A DNA stretch of 60,340 bases from an uncultured Bacteroidales bacterium (GTDB lineage Bacteria; Bacteroidota; Bacteroidia; Bacteroidales; UBA3824). The notes under the pieces are model-generated. The model ran no database searches and had not been told where the DNA came from. It saw nothing but the letters and a program-made list of their open reading frames with translations. How positions within the stretch are numbered: position 1 is the first letter of the stretch; the number at the start of each line of letters is the position of its first letter. This document shows, one piece after another, positions 26,060 to 35,914 of this stretch. Both the position numbers and the translations under genes were made by a program. The stretch is from positions 1 to 60,340 of the forward strand of contig CALFIU010000023.1 of the NCBI GenBank assembly GCA_937877455.1, read 5' to 3'.

Positions 26060-27595
26060 ATGGCAAAAAAAGCACTTCTTATGATTCTCGATGGATGGGG
26101 AATCGGCAACAAGGGCAAAGGCGATGTTATTTATCAAATGCCTACCCCCTATTTAGACTATCTCAACAACACATATCCACATTCGCAACTATTGGCAAGC
26201 GGCGAAAACGTAGGACTTCCCGACGGTCAAATGGGAAACTCCGAAGTTGGACACCTAAACATTGGTGCAGGACGCATTGTATATCAAGACCTCGTTAAAA
26301 TAAACCGTGCATGCGCCGACAATTCAATAATGGAAAACCCAGAAATCAAATCGGCATACGGCTACGCCAAAGAAAATGGCAAAAGCATTCATATTATGGG
26401 TCTAACCTCAACTGGCGGCGTACATAGTTCTCTCGTACACTTATTTAAACTCCTTGACATAGCAAAAGAATACGGTGTTAAAAACACATACGTTCATTGT
26501 TTTATGGACGGTCGCGATACTGACCCAAAATCGGGAAAAGGTTTTATTGCCGACTTACAAAAACACATCGACACAATCGGCAACGGATACATAGCCTCAA
26601 TAATTGGACGTTTTTATGCAATGGATCGCGACAAACGTTGGGATAGGATAAAAGTTGCATACGACCAACTCGTTGACGGCAAAGGTCGTAAATGCGACGA
26701 CATGGTACAAGGCGTTCAATCGTGCTATGATTCTCACACCGAAGAACATAAAAACACCGACGAATTTATGGAACCGCTCATTAACTCAAATGTTGACGGA
26801 CGCATTAAAGAAGGCGATGTTGTAATATTTTTCAACTACAGAAACGACCGTGCAAAAGAGTTAACAATTGTATTAACTCAAAAAGATATGGAAGAACAAG
26901 GAATGAAAACAATTCAAGGGCTTCAATATTATTGCATGACACCATACGACGCATCATTCACTGGCGTACACATATTATTCCCAAAAGAAAACGTAAGCAT
27001 GACCCTCGGCGAAATAATATCGAAGAAAGGACTCAAACAACTTCACACCGCTGAAACCGAAAAATATGCTCACGTAACATTTTTCTTCAACGGTGGACGC
27101 GAAGAACCTTACGAAAACGAAGATAGAATACTTGTTAACTCGCCAAAGGTTGCCACTTACGACCTCAAACCCGAAATGTCGGCATTTGAAGTAAAAGACA
27201 AACTCGTAGATGCTATCAACACACAAAAATACGATTGGATAGTTGTTAACTTTGCTAACGGCGACATGGTGGGACACACTGGTGTTTACGAAGCAATACA
27301 AAAAGCAGTGGTTGCAGTTGATAAGTGTGTAAACGATGTGGTTGAAACGGCTAAGAAAAACGATTACGAAACAATAATAATAGCCGACCATGGCAATGCT
27401 GACAATGCCATCAATCCCGATGGAACACCAAACACTGCACACTCGCTCAACCCAGTTCCATTTATATACGTTACCGAAAACAAAAACGCAAAAGTTAAAA
27501 ACGGCGTTTTGGCTGACGTAGCTCCTTCTATACTCCACATTATGGGCATAGAACAGCCAAAAGAAATGACTGGCAAATGTCTTATCGAAGACTAA
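26060..27595 (+). CDS. gpmI: 2,3-bisphosphoglycerate-independent phosphoglycerate mutase
   Basis: A 511-residue (from the ATG at 26060) Mn2+-dependent mutase interconverting 3- and 2-phosphoglycerate in glycolysis. The alkaline-phosphatase-like metal site is ALLMILDGWGIG, with the phosphoserine in GQMGNSEVGHLNIGAGR. Further signatures are HCFMDGRDTDPKSG, GRFYAMDRDKRWDR, FFNYRNDRAKELT and the C-terminal metal site IADHGNADNAI. The length is typical. It is monocistronic, with its own promoter and terminator. Confidence 0.98.
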   Translation: MAKKALLMILDGWGIGNKGKGDVIYQMPTPYLDYLNNTYPHSQLLASGENVGLPDGQMGNSEVGHLNIGAGRIVYQDLVKINRACADNSIMENPEIKSAYGYAKENGKSIHIMGLTSTGGVHSSLVHLFKLLDIAKEYGVKNTYVHCFMDGRDTDPKSGKGFIADLQKHIDTIGNGYIASIIGRFYAMDRDKRWDRIKVAYDQLVDGKGRKCDDMVQGVQSCYDSHTEEHKNTDEFMEPLINSNVDGRIKEGDVVIFFNYRNDRAKELTIVLTQKDMEEQGMKTIQGLQYYCMTPYDASFTGVHILFPKENVSMTLGEIISKKGLKQLHTAETEKYAHVTFFFNGGREEPYENEDRILVNSPKVATYDLKPEMSAFEVKDKLVDAINTQKYDWIVVNFANGDMVGHTGVYEAIQKAVVAVDKCVNDVVETAKKNDYETIIIADHGNADNAINPDGTPNTAHSLNPVPFIYVTENKNAKVKNGVLADVAPSILHIMGIEQPKEMTGKCLIED

Positions 27596-27612
27596 AAACT
27601 TTTATATCACAA

Positions 27613-27649
27613 AAAAAGCCGCATGAAAAAATTTTCGTGCGGCTTTTTT
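27613..27649. terminator. Bidirectional terminator, gpmI / lepA
   Basis: A 17-bp stem with one mismatch (AAAAAGCCGCATGAAAA / TTTTCGTGCGGCTTTTT) and a very short loop is flanked by A- and T-runs between the convergent gpmI and lepA genes. Confidence 0.93.
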
Positions 27650-27674
27650 ATTATCATTGCAAAACTACAAAATA

Positions 27675-29462
27675 TTAATTGATTTTCAACACAGCGAGGA
27701 AAGCTTTTTGTGGTACTTCCACATCTCCCACTTGTTTCATACGTTTTTTACCTTTTTTCTGTTTGTCAAGAAGTTTACGTTTACGCGAAATATCACCTCC
27801 ATAACACTTTGCTGTAACATCTTTTCTAAACGCCTTTATCGTACTACGAGCAATTATTTTTGTTCCGATAGCAGCCTGTATAGCAACGTCAAATTGATGA
27901 CGTGGTATCAATTCTTTTAGTTTTTCGCAAATAGATTTTCCAAAATCGTATGCGTTAGACTCGTGAATAAGGCTACTCATAGCATCAACTGGCTCACCAT
28001 TAAGCAAAATATCAAGTTTTACAAGTTTGCTCGGACGGTAGTCTATCGGATGATAGTCGAAAGATGCGTATCCCTTTGAAATACTCTTAAGTTTGTCGTA
28101 AAAATCAAACACAATTTCTGCCAATGGCATTTCAAATGTAAGCTCAATACGGTCGGAAGTTAGGTAGTTTTCATTAATTTTTACACCTCGTTTTTCAAGG
28201 CATAACTTTGTTATTGCACCATAAAACTCAGTTTTTGTAATTATCTCTGCACGAATATACGGTTCTTCAATATGTTCTACGCCCTTGGCTTCCGGCAAAC
28301 CAGCGGGATTGTGTACCTCAAGCATTTCTCCCTTGGGCGTAAACACCTTGTATGGCACATTTGGGACGGTAGTTATAACGTCCATATCAAACTCTCGCGA
28401 CAAACGTTCTTGAACAATATCCATGTGCAACATACCAAGAAATCCACATCTAAATCCAAATCCTAACGCTATTGACGATTCGGGCGAATAGGTTAAAGAG
28501 GCATCATTAAGTTGCAGTTTTTCAAGCGACACTCGCAATTCCTCATAATTGTCGGTTTCAATTGGATACACACCAGCATAAACCATTGGTTTTACCTCTG
28601 CAAAACCAGCAATAGCCTCCTTGCATGGATTATCAAAATTGGTAATGGTATCGCCAACCTTAACTTCCACGGCATTTTTTATACCTGAAATAATATACCC
28701 AACGTTTCCTGCAGATATTTCTTGTTGAGGTTTTAAATCCATCTCCAACACACCAACTTCATCGGCTATGTAATCTTTCTTTGTATTTACAAACTTTACA
28801 TGGTCGGAAGTTTTAATTGACCCATTATAAACCCTAAAATAAGCAATTATTCCTCTAAATGGATTGAAAACCGAATCGAAAATCAAAGCTTGCAATGGAG
28901 CATTAACATCTCCCTTGGGAGCTGGCACACGTTTTATAATAGTTTCAATTATTCTATCAACTCCAAGACCAGTCTTTCCCGATGCCTCGATAATATCTTC
29001 TCTCTTACCTCCAATAAGTTCCATTATCTGATCTTTAACCTCTTCTGGGTTGGCCGCTGGCATATCCATTTTGTTAATAACGGGTATTATTTCCAAATCG
29101 TTTTCTATTGCCATATAAACATTAGAAATTGTTTGTGCCTGAATGCCTTGCGTTGCATCAACCACAAGCAATGCGCCCTCACAAGCAGCAATAGAACGCG
29201 ATACTTCGTAAGAAAAGTCAACGTGTCCGGGTGTATCAATCAAATTTAGTATATATTCCTGACCATCAAGCACATGACGCATCTGTATAGCATGGCTTTT
29301 AATAGTTATACCACGCTCGCGTTCAAGATCCATATCGTCGAGAACTTGTGCTTTCAAATCTTTTTCGGCGATAGTTTTTGTATATTGCAACAATCTATCG
29401 GCCAAGGTACTCTTGCCATGGTCGATGTGTGCTATTATGCAAAAATTGCGAATGTTTTTCAT
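27675..29462 (-). CDS. lepA: Elongation factor 4 (LepA)
   Basis: A 595-residue ribosome-binding GTPase acting in translation initiation and back-translocation. The G-domain motifs are IIAHIDHGKSTLADRLL, DTPGHVDFSYEVSRS and NKMDMPAANP. The LepA-specific C-terminal domain with ITSD-like ENYLTSDRIELTFEMPLAEI and the basic tail KRKLLDKQKKGKKRMKQ is present. The length is exactly typical. It carries its own strong promoter and converges on gpmI. Confidence 0.98.
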   Translation of the reverse strand: MKNIRNFCIIAHIDHGKSTLADRLLQYTKTIAEKDLKAQVLDDMDLERERGITIKSHAIQMRHVLDGQEYILNLIDTPGHVDFSYEVSRSIAACEGALLVVDATQGIQAQTISNVYMAIENDLEIIPVINKMDMPAANPEEVKDQIMELIGGKREDIIEASGKTGLGVDRIIETIIKRVPAPKGDVNAPLQALIFDSVFNPFRGIIAYFRVYNGSIKTSDHVKFVNTKKDYIADEVGVLEMDLKPQQEISAGNVGYIISGIKNAVEVKVGDTITNFDNPCKEAIAGFAEVKPMVYAGVYPIETDNYEELRVSLEKLQLNDASLTYSPESSIALGFGFRCGFLGMLHMDIVQERLSREFDMDVITTVPNVPYKVFTPKGEMLEVHNPAGLPEAKGVEHIEEPYIRAEIITKTEFYGAITKLCLEKRGVKINENYLTSDRIELTFEMPLAEIVFDFYDKLKSISKGYASFDYHPIDYRPSKLVKLDILLNGEPVDAMSSLIHESNAYDFGKSICEKLKELIPRHQFDVAIQAAIGTKIIARSTIKAFRKDVTAKCYGGDISRKRKLLDKQKKGKKRMKQVGDVEVPQKAFLAVLKIN

Positions 29463-29481
29463 TTTCTATATATTTTGGGCG

Positions 29482-29511
29482 CAAATTTATAAAAAAAATC
29501 CACTATAACAA
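29482..29511 (-). promoter_or_regulatory. Promoter of lepA
   Basis: On the minus strand TTG (29511-29509), a 19-bp spacer and TAAATTTG (29489-29482) form an exact Bacteroidetes consensus promoter, 20 bp upstream of the lepA start codon. Confidence 0.85.
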
Positions 29512-29549
29512 CTTTTGGGTTATTGACATAGCTACAAAGTTTATCAAAA

Positions 29550-31538
29550 TTATCTCTCTTTTATCAAACCTTGACGATAAGCCATAAGCAAACGCCGCAA
29601 ATTGTCTATCTGTATTTGTAATTCCTTTCCTCTATCGGTATCTCTTACAAGCATACGATGATATTTAAATTCTTCGAGTTGCACACGCGAATGTATATCC
29701 GTACCATCTCTGACTGCTTTTTCTTTACTTTCAAACGGTTCGTGTTGTACAAGTTGCAACCCATGAGAATTGTATATCAAAGTATAACCTGCTATGCCAG
29801 TTGTTTTGTGATATGGTTTAGAAAAACCACCGTCTATTACAAGTCGCTTACCACCAGCCCTAAGCGGTGATTCTCCTTGTGTGGTTTTTACGGGAATATG
29901 ACCATTTATAATTCGCGATTTTTCTGGGTCAAGCCCAAACTCACGAAGAATATTATCACAAGTAGTTATATTATTTGCCAATTCGTAATAAGGACCTTTT
30001 TCTTCCTTCGTAAGTTCTTTGTCTTGAATAAAATAACGTTCAAAAGTTGTCATCTTATCCTTATTGTAGAGCGGGGAATCTGGGCCACACCATAAATACC
30101 ACATATAGTCGAGGGCAAGGCTTTTTTCCTCCGACCCAATTTTTCCAAAATATGCCTTACGAATTATTTGATCAAATCTCTCCATTAGCCTACGACCGCT
30201 AAATTTTTCACCTTTTATTTTCACTTCTTTAAACGTTCCATCGGCGTTTAGTGGTATGGCGGCATGATAAAGTAAGCAATTGTTTCTAACCAAGAACAAA
30301 CTTCCATGCTTATATATGCAACGCATGTGATTTTGAAGTTTTTCACTACTTGTAAACGAGTGCGATAGCTGCATCATAAGTTGTTCCTCTTCCAAACTTA
30401 GTTTATACGGATCCGACGGATCTATTGTGGGGAAATTGCTATCTTTTAACTTATAAGTTTTGTTAGAGATGGTAATTGTACCGTTGTCATAGTCTATAAG
30501 ATGAAGCAAACGTCTATCTTCCATACCAAACTCCTTTCGACGCATTATTGTCTGCCCTTCAAGTTTAAATTGAATTATTGAAATAGCTTTATGCATTTTT
30601 GCCATAAGTTGCATAGAACGACTCATACGCGAATTTTCTTCAAACTCACAAGCTTGAAAAACCTCACATTTGTCGTCGCCATAGGTATCAAGGGCAAAAG
30701 TAGCCAACGGTAAAAGGTTTATTGAATAGCCTTCTTCAAGTGTTTCAACATTGGCATAACGGATAGAAATTCTCACAACGTTTGCAATTAGAGCAAGGTT
30801 GCCAGCAGCAGCTCCCATCCATGATATATCATGATTACCCCATTGAATATCAAAATTATGATAACCACAAAGTGTTTCCATAATGTCGCATGCTCCTGGT
30901 CCTCTATCATAAACATCGCCTACGACATGAAGCGCATCAATTACAAGCCTATGTATAAGATGGCATATTGCAATAATAACTTTTTCGCTGCGCCCAATAT
31001 CAACAATGGTATTGATAAGCTGAGCATAATAACTCTGCTTATCAACAGAATTTTCATCCTCATGAAGCAGTTCTTCTATAACGTATGCAAACTCCTCTGG
31101 CAATAGTTTACGAACTTTTGAATGTGAATATTTTGAACTTACAGTTTTTGCTACAGCCACCACTTGATAAAGCGTAGTTCTATACCAATCGTCAATATCC
31201 TTTTCTTGATTACGAACCAACGCAAGTTTTTCTGAAGGATAATAAATCAGCGAGAGCAATGCGTTTTTGTCGCTCTGTCTCATCGTCATTCCAAAAATAT
31301 CATCTACCTTTCGTCTAATAACACCAGATGCATTTTTTAAAACATGTGTAAAAGCGGTAATTTCACCGTGAAGGTCGCTCAAAAAATGTTCCGTTCCCTT
31401 TGGCAAATTCATTATAGCCTCAAGGTTTATTATCTCGGTGGAACAACTCGATGTATTTGGATATCTTTCTGACAAAAGTTTCAAATACCTTTGGTCTTCA
31501 ATAAGTTCTTCTATAGATTTGTTTTTCATCATTGACAT
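29550..31538 (-). CDS. fbp: Class III fructose-1,6-bisphosphatase
   Basis: A 662-residue gluconeogenic phosphatase of the class III (Firmicutes/Bacteroidetes) type. The metallophosphatase core is visible as LSDLHGEITAF (about residue 58), VVGDVYDRGPGACDIM, QWGNHDISWMGAAAGN and, near the end, INGHIPVKTTQGESPLRAGG with VIDGGFSKPYH. The length matches the class. Several in-frame Met codons cluster at the start (31538, 31532, 31529), so the true start may be a few codons shorter. It is upstream of lepA on the same strand, but lepA has its own promoter. Confidence 0.96.
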   Translation of the reverse strand: MSMMKNKSIEELIEDQRYLKLLSERYPNTSSCSTEIINLEAIMNLPKGTEHFLSDLHGEITAFTHVLKNASGVIRRKVDDIFGMTMRQSDKNALLSLIYYPSEKLALVRNQEKDIDDWYRTTLYQVVAVAKTVSSKYSHSKVRKLLPEEFAYVIEELLHEDENSVDKQSYYAQLINTIVDIGRSEKVIIAICHLIHRLVIDALHVVGDVYDRGPGACDIMETLCGYHNFDIQWGNHDISWMGAAAGNLALIANVVRISIRYANVETLEEGYSINLLPLATFALDTYGDDKCEVFQACEFEENSRMSRSMQLMAKMHKAISIIQFKLEGQTIMRRKEFGMEDRRLLHLIDYDNGTITISNKTYKLKDSNFPTIDPSDPYKLSLEEEQLMMQLSHSFTSSEKLQNHMRCIYKHGSLFLVRNNCLLYHAAIPLNADGTFKEVKIKGEKFSGRRLMERFDQIIRKAYFGKIGSEEKSLALDYMWYLWCGPDSPLYNKDKMTTFERYFIQDKELTKEEKGPYYELANNITTCDNILREFGLDPEKSRIINGHIPVKTTQGESPLRAGGKRLVIDGGFSKPYHKTTGIAGYTLIYNSHGLQLVQHEPFESKEKAVRDGTDIHSRVQLEEFKYHRMLVRDTDRGKELQIQIDNLRRLLMAYRQGLIKER

Positions 31539-31669
31539 TTTTTTGCGCTGAAATATATGCAGAATTATTCAAAATAAAAAAAATTTTCATAATCTACTTC
31601 AATTTTTACAAATAACAATTATATTTACAATATAACATCGACAACCACAAAAAACATAACAAATATATA

Positions 31670-31698
31670 TTGTTAGGACATTTTTTTTACTAAATTTA
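31670..31698 (+). promoter_or_regulatory. Probable promoter of the chemoreceptor gene
   Basis: TTG (31670-31672), an 18-bp spacer and TAAATTTA (31691-31698) fit the Bacteroidetes consensus with one mismatch in the last base. The leader to the ATG at 31795 would be about 90 nt, longer than most in this window. Confidence 0.5.
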
Positions 31699-31794
31699 TG
31701 TGTTACAAAAAAAAATATATTAGTATCACGACAAAAAAAGGTATTTTTTTTGCAATACAACAAAAATTAAAAATTAACAAAATCCTTCGGAAAT

Positions 31795-33618
31795 ATGGGA
31801 TTATTAAACAAGATTACACATTTAAAGTCGCTAAAACAGCAAACTTTAATAGCCATTGGCGCAATTTTTCTGCCGTTATTTTTAATTGCGGTATTAATAT
31901 TTGTACGAGCCACCATAATCAACCGCCAGGCAGAAAACCTACGCAAAATGTACTTAGAGGAACTCAACCTAAGCGAACAAGTAGACGAGCAAACCAACAC
32001 TGCCGTCGTAAACGCTATATATTTTGTACTAAAACGCCAAGAAACCGATTACAACGAAGACTTGGAATGTTTTCAAAAAGCATTACAATGCTGTGATTCT
32101 CTCAAACAATTAATCTCGCATAACAACGACAAAGACGCATCAGAAATGCTAAAAGTGGTAGCAGATGCCGAGCAAGTTACCAAACAAGTAATCGAAAAAT
32201 ACAAACTTACTTATAATTACAACTCTAAACGTCTTGAACAAGAGCAACAACTTAACGAAATGCTCAATGCAATGTTGAAAGACATTGAGCAAATGCAGCA
32301 ACATATAAACAATCCTCAAGCACAATTGCTTCTGGAAAGAAACATGAGATTGCTCCAATGTTCGCTACTGAAAGATAGCAATGGAAAACTAACCAACATA
32401 TCCAACTTTGAAGAATGTGGTAGAAATTTCCAAAAATTGCAACAATATCTACCACAAACCGACCAAAACAATTCGTCTAACATCAAGAATAATTTTTCGG
32501 AAATTGTGTATGATTATGCCGACAACAACGACAAAACATACCAATCAATGGAAGAACTTGACAAATTAGGATTCCAATTATACGATTTAACTGTGATGTT
32601 ACAAGATAACGCCGACAAAAATGTTAGCCAAACAACAATAAACATAGAATCAAGCCTTTCGTCAATGCGAATCGGCATTATAGTTGGAATTTTGGTATCG
32701 TTAATACTAATATTCATTTTTTCAAGGATGATTATCTCTAACATAGTTAATCCTATCCTGCAAGGAATCAGCACCGTAACAGCTATTTCAGACGGCAACC
32801 TCAATGTCAAAATAGACAAAATGGAGTTTCAAGACGAAATAAGCCAATTTAACAATGCCATTTACAACCTCAACTCCAATATGCGCGACATTGTAAGCAA
32901 CATTTCTAAAACTGCTGCATCAATATCAGAATATGCCAACGAAATGAATCGCGCAAGTCAAGAAATGACAGAAAATGCTAATAAACAAGCAGCATCATCA
33001 GAAGAAATATCATCGTCAGTAGAAGAAATTGTAGATAGCATTCGTCAAAACAGCGATAACGCCAACGAAACACGCCACATTGCAGAATCAAACAGCGAAA
33101 CCATTCAAAACTGCATGACTGCTGCCAACAAAACCGTTACGTTGATGAACGATATTGCCGATAAAATTTCTTTCATCGACGAAATTGCATTCCAAACCAA
33201 CATCCTTGCGCTCAACGCCGCAGTTGAAGCTGCACGCGCAGGCGAACACGGAAAAGGATTTGCCGTAGTGGCTGCCGAGGTGCGCAAACTTGCCGAAAAA
33301 TGTGCCGATGCAGCCAAAAGCATTGATGCTGTTAGCACAGAAGGTCAAACCGTTGCCAAACAGACTGGAGATGCATTTTCGAGAGTATTGCCAGAAATAG
33401 AGCGAACAACAACACTTGTAAAGGAGATTGCAATAGCTTCGGGCGAACAAGCCAATAGTTCTGAACAAATCAACACTGGCATACAAACTTTCAATTCAAG
33501 TACCCAACATGTCGCTGCACTTAGCGAAGAAGTAGCATCCAATTGTAGAAACCTTGCCGAAATGTCCGACAATCTACTCTCAATGATTAGGTATTTTAAA
33601 TTAACAGAAAAAAATTGA
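31795..33618 (+). CDS. Methyl-accepting chemotaxis protein
   Basis: A 607-residue transmembrane receptor. TM1 is at about residues 17-38 (LIAIGAIFLPLFLIAVLIFV), a helical periplasmic sensor domain spans about 40-280, TM2 about 288-308 (IGIIVGILVSLILIFIFS), then a HAMP domain. The cytoplasmic signalling domain shows the canonical hairpin tip ISFIDEIAFQTNILALNAAV and EAARAGEHGKGFAVVAAEVR, which binds CheA/CheW. No che or motility genes lie nearby and gut Bacteroidetes usually lack chemoreceptors, so its output is uncertain. The ligand is unknown. It is transcribed alone. Confidence 0.95.
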   Translation: MGLLNKITHLKSLKQQTLIAIGAIFLPLFLIAVLIFVRATIINRQAENLRKMYLEELNLSEQVDEQTNTAVVNAIYFVLKRQETDYNEDLECFQKALQCCDSLKQLISHNNDKDASEMLKVVADAEQVTKQVIEKYKLTYNYNSKRLEQEQQLNEMLNAMLKDIEQMQQHINNPQAQLLLERNMRLLQCSLLKDSNGKLTNISNFEECGRNFQKLQQYLPQTDQNNSSNIKNNFSEIVYDYADNNDKTYQSMEELDKLGFQLYDLTVMLQDNADKNVSQTTINIESSLSSMRIGIIVGILVSLILIFIFSRMIISNIVNPILQGISTVTAISDGNLNVKIDKMEFQDEISQFNNAIYNLNSNMRDIVSNISKTAASISEYANEMNRASQEMTENANKQAASSEEISSSVEEIVDSIRQNSDNANETRHIAESNSETIQNCMTAANKTVTLMNDIADKISFIDEIAFQTNILALNAAVEAARAGEHGKGFAVVAAEVRKLAEKCADAAKSIDAVSTEGQTVAKQTGDAFSRVLPEIERTTTLVKEIAIASGEQANSSEQINTGIQTFNSSTQHVAALSEEVASNCRNLAEMSDNLLSMIRYFKLTEKN

Positions 33619-33634
33619 AAATTAAAAATTGAAA

Positions 33635-33670
33635 AGCGGCGAATGTATTTTTACACAAACATTCGCCGCT
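33635..33670. terminator. Bidirectional terminator after the chemoreceptor
   Basis: An 11-bp stem AGCGGCGAATG / CATTCGCCGCT with a 14-nt loop is extended on both sides by AT-rich partial complements. On the right the unit TCAATTTTGAATTT is repeated about two and a half times. It lies between the convergent chemoreceptor and GH43 genes. Confidence 0.88.
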
Positions 33671-33703
33671 TCAATTTTGAATTTTCAATTTTGAATTTTC
33701 AAT

Positions 33704-34747
33704 TTACTTATCCAACCCTTCAATCGTAATAATTTTACCTTCTTTGTCGTATTGCAATTCACAAACTTTAAGAGAGCGAAGCCAAGTTTTACCGTCAGAC
33801 GGTACACTATCGTGATGGAAAAGATACCATTTGCCGTTAAACTCAGCAATAGCGTGATGTGTAGTCCAACCAACAACAGGAGTGAGTATTACGCCTTGAT
33901 AAGTAAACGGTCCGTAAGGATTATCGCCAATGGCATAGCAAAGAAAATGACTATCACCAGTAGAATACGAAAAATAATATTTTCCATTATACTTGTGCAT
34001 CCATGAGGCTTCAAAGAAACGATGCGGGTCGCTTGCTTTGAGTGGATTACCGTCATTGTCAACAATCACAACACGACGCGGAGCCTCTGCAAACTGCAAC
34101 ACATCATCGCTCATTTTTACAACAAAACTTGGCAATGCTGGCATATCAGGCTTAGCAAAAAGTTCTCCATTGCGAGTGGGTGCCGACCCCATATCAACAA
34201 GACCGTTTTCGTCGCCATGCTTACCGTGAATAGGTTCAAAACCTTGCGCAAAAGGTTGCCACCATTGAAGTTGACCACCCCAAAGACCACCAAAATATGT
34301 GTAAATTGTGTCATCTTCATCTTTAAACACACATGGGTCAATTGAAAATGAACCACGGATAGGCTGCGGCTGAGGGACAAAAGGACCTTCTGGCTTGTCT
34401 GCCACGGCAACTCCAAGACGGAAAACTCCATCATAACCTTTAGCAGAGAAAATGTAGTAATATTTGCCATTTTTCTCAACTACATCGCTATCCCACAATT
34501 GTTTTTCTGCCCACGGCACATCCTTTACATCGAAGATAACTCCATGGTCATTAACTTTGCCAGTCATTGGGTCGCCATCAATAGAAAGAGCATGATAGTC
34601 TTTCATCTGAAAATGTCCGCCATCATCATCTTCAGCGGCGTGAGCCTCCCAGTCATGGGATGGATAGACAAATAATTTGCCGTCAAAAACATGAGCTGCG
34701 GGGTCTGCCATATAGTCGGCAGAAAACAAATATCTTTTTTTTGCCAT
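33704..34747 (-). CDS. Glycoside hydrolase family 43 (cytoplasmic)
   Basis: A 347-residue five-bladed propeller glycosidase without signal peptide, so probably cytoplasmic. The general-base Asp is in YMADPAAHVFDGKLFVYPSHD, the pKa-modulating Asp in GSFSIDPCVFKDEDDTIYTY, and the acid Glu in FFEASWMHKYNGKYYFSYST. The type fits beta-xylosidase/alpha-L-arabinofuranosidase of GH43 subfamily 1. It is the last gene of the xylan unit, 15 bp after the GH10 gene, and would finish oligosaccharides brought in by the symporter. Confidence 0.93.
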   Translation of the reverse strand: MAKKRYLFSADYMADPAAHVFDGKLFVYPSHDWEAHAAEDDDGGHFQMKDYHALSIDGDPMTGKVNDHGVIFDVKDVPWAEKQLWDSDVVEKNGKYYYIFSAKGYDGVFRLGVAVADKPEGPFVPQPQPIRGSFSIDPCVFKDEDDTIYTYFGGLWGGQLQWWQPFAQGFEPIHGKHGDENGLVDMGSAPTRNGELFAKPDMPALPSFVVKMSDDVLQFAEAPRRVVIVDNDGNPLKASDPHRFFEASWMHKYNGKYYFSYSTGDSHFLCYAIGDNPYGPFTYQGVILTPVVGWTTHHAIAEFNGKWYLFHHDSVPSDGKTWLRSLKVCELQYDKEGKIITIEGLDK

Positions 34748-34762
34748 AATTATAATGCTTTA

Positions 34763-35905
34763 TTATTCAACAAGTTTAATCAATTTTTCAATAGTAGGCT
34801 TAGGGTTGTTTTGGCGATCAAAGAGCGTAGCATAGTCTTTGCGTCCACGAATTGGGAAATCGTTACGCCAAGAATTACCATCATTTAAACACCAAAAATT
34901 AACCCTTGTAATTGCTTCCTTATTTTGGAGCAACATTTTGTAAAATTCCACCCAAAAATTATCAACTTCTTCCTGTCGCTCTGTAGGAAAACCTTCAATA
35001 TACGGATCCATTTCAGGACGATAAGCAAACTTATCACTCACATTTGCACCCGAAAACCCAAATGGATTTGGCAATACAGAAAGATCAAGTTCTGAAAACC
35101 CAGTTTTTACGCCGATAGACTTGATTACATCAATAGAATGTGCATAATCGCGTATGATATTGTTTGCACCATCTTCCAAGATGATATGCCCCTGCATATT
35201 AATTGCATTTATCGGTAACCCATCTTTTATTAACGGTGCAAAAAAATTGGCTACAGCTTCCACTTTGGTTGCTTTGTTCATCGAAAAATCGTTGTAATAC
35301 AACTCAATATCAGGATCAGCATCGTGAGCATATTGGAAAGCAAGAGGTATAAATTCGCTGCCCAAAATTTGGTAAAACAGACTATTACGAAACGAACCAT
35401 CGTCCTCAAAACACTCGTTGCAAACGTCCCAAGCGCAAACTCTACCCTTGAAATGTTTTACAATTGTTGTGATATGTTCCTTCATTCGTGCTTTAAGTGT
35501 ATCGGCACTTACAAGTTTGCCATCACTATCATAATGAAACCACTTAGCACACTGCGAATGCCAAATTAAACAATGCCCCATCACTTTAAGTCCTGCGGCA
35601 TTTGCTTTGTTTACAAACTCATCGGCGAGTGTGAAATCGTAACTATTTTGCGCTGGATGAATTACTTCGCATTTCATACAATTTTCGGCAACCACCCAGT
35701 TGAAATTGTTAACAATAACATCCCAATCTTTGGTTTGAGGGTTGTTGTCAGAGGCACATTCCCACTGGTTTACACTAACACCAGTGTACCAGCAGTTTTC
35801 GTAAGCTTTTGCAAGCGAAATAGTACTGCTTTCGGTTTTATTGGAAGAACCGCCACACGATGCCAACAGCATTGCTGTAGCGGCTAATGTCAATATCTTA
35901 TTCAT
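34763..35905 (-). CDS. GH10 endo-1,4-beta-xylanase lipoprotein
   Basis: A 380-residue xylanase from the ATG at 35905 (a TTG two codons earlier is less likely). The signal peptide ends in a lipobox (MLLASC), so the enzyme is a lipoprotein, probably at the cell surface or in the periplasm. The TIM barrel carries HCLIWHSQCAKW, the acid/base Glu near 164 in WDVCNECFEDDG (consensus WDVVNEA) and the nucleophile Glu near 272 in GFSELDLSV. It cleaves the xylan backbone. It lies 9 bp after the symporter gene and 15 bp before GH43. Confidence 0.96.
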   Translation of the reverse strand: MNKILTLAATAMLLASCGGSSNKTESSTISLAKAYENCWYTGVSVNQWECASDNNPQTKDWDVIVNNFNWVVAENCMKCEVIHPAQNSYDFTLADEFVNKANAAGLKVMGHCLIWHSQCAKWFHYDSDGKLVSADTLKARMKEHITTIVKHFKGRVCAWDVCNECFEDDGSFRNSLFYQILGSEFIPLAFQYAHDADPDIELYYNDFSMNKATKVEAVANFFAPLIKDGLPINAINMQGHIILEDGANNIIRDYAHSIDVIKSIGVKTGFSELDLSVLPNPFGFSGANVSDKFAYRPEMDPYIEGFPTERQEEVDNFWVEFYKMLLQNKEAITRVNFWCLNDGNSWRNDFPIRGRKDYATLFDRQNNPKPTIEKLIKLVE

Positions 35906-35914
35906 TATCAATAG

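Noticed and set aside
33670..33703. Tandem TCAATTTTGAATTT copies as a possible CRISPR or iteron array
   Set aside because: There are fewer than three copies without spacers; they are the AT-rich flank of a terminator hairpin.
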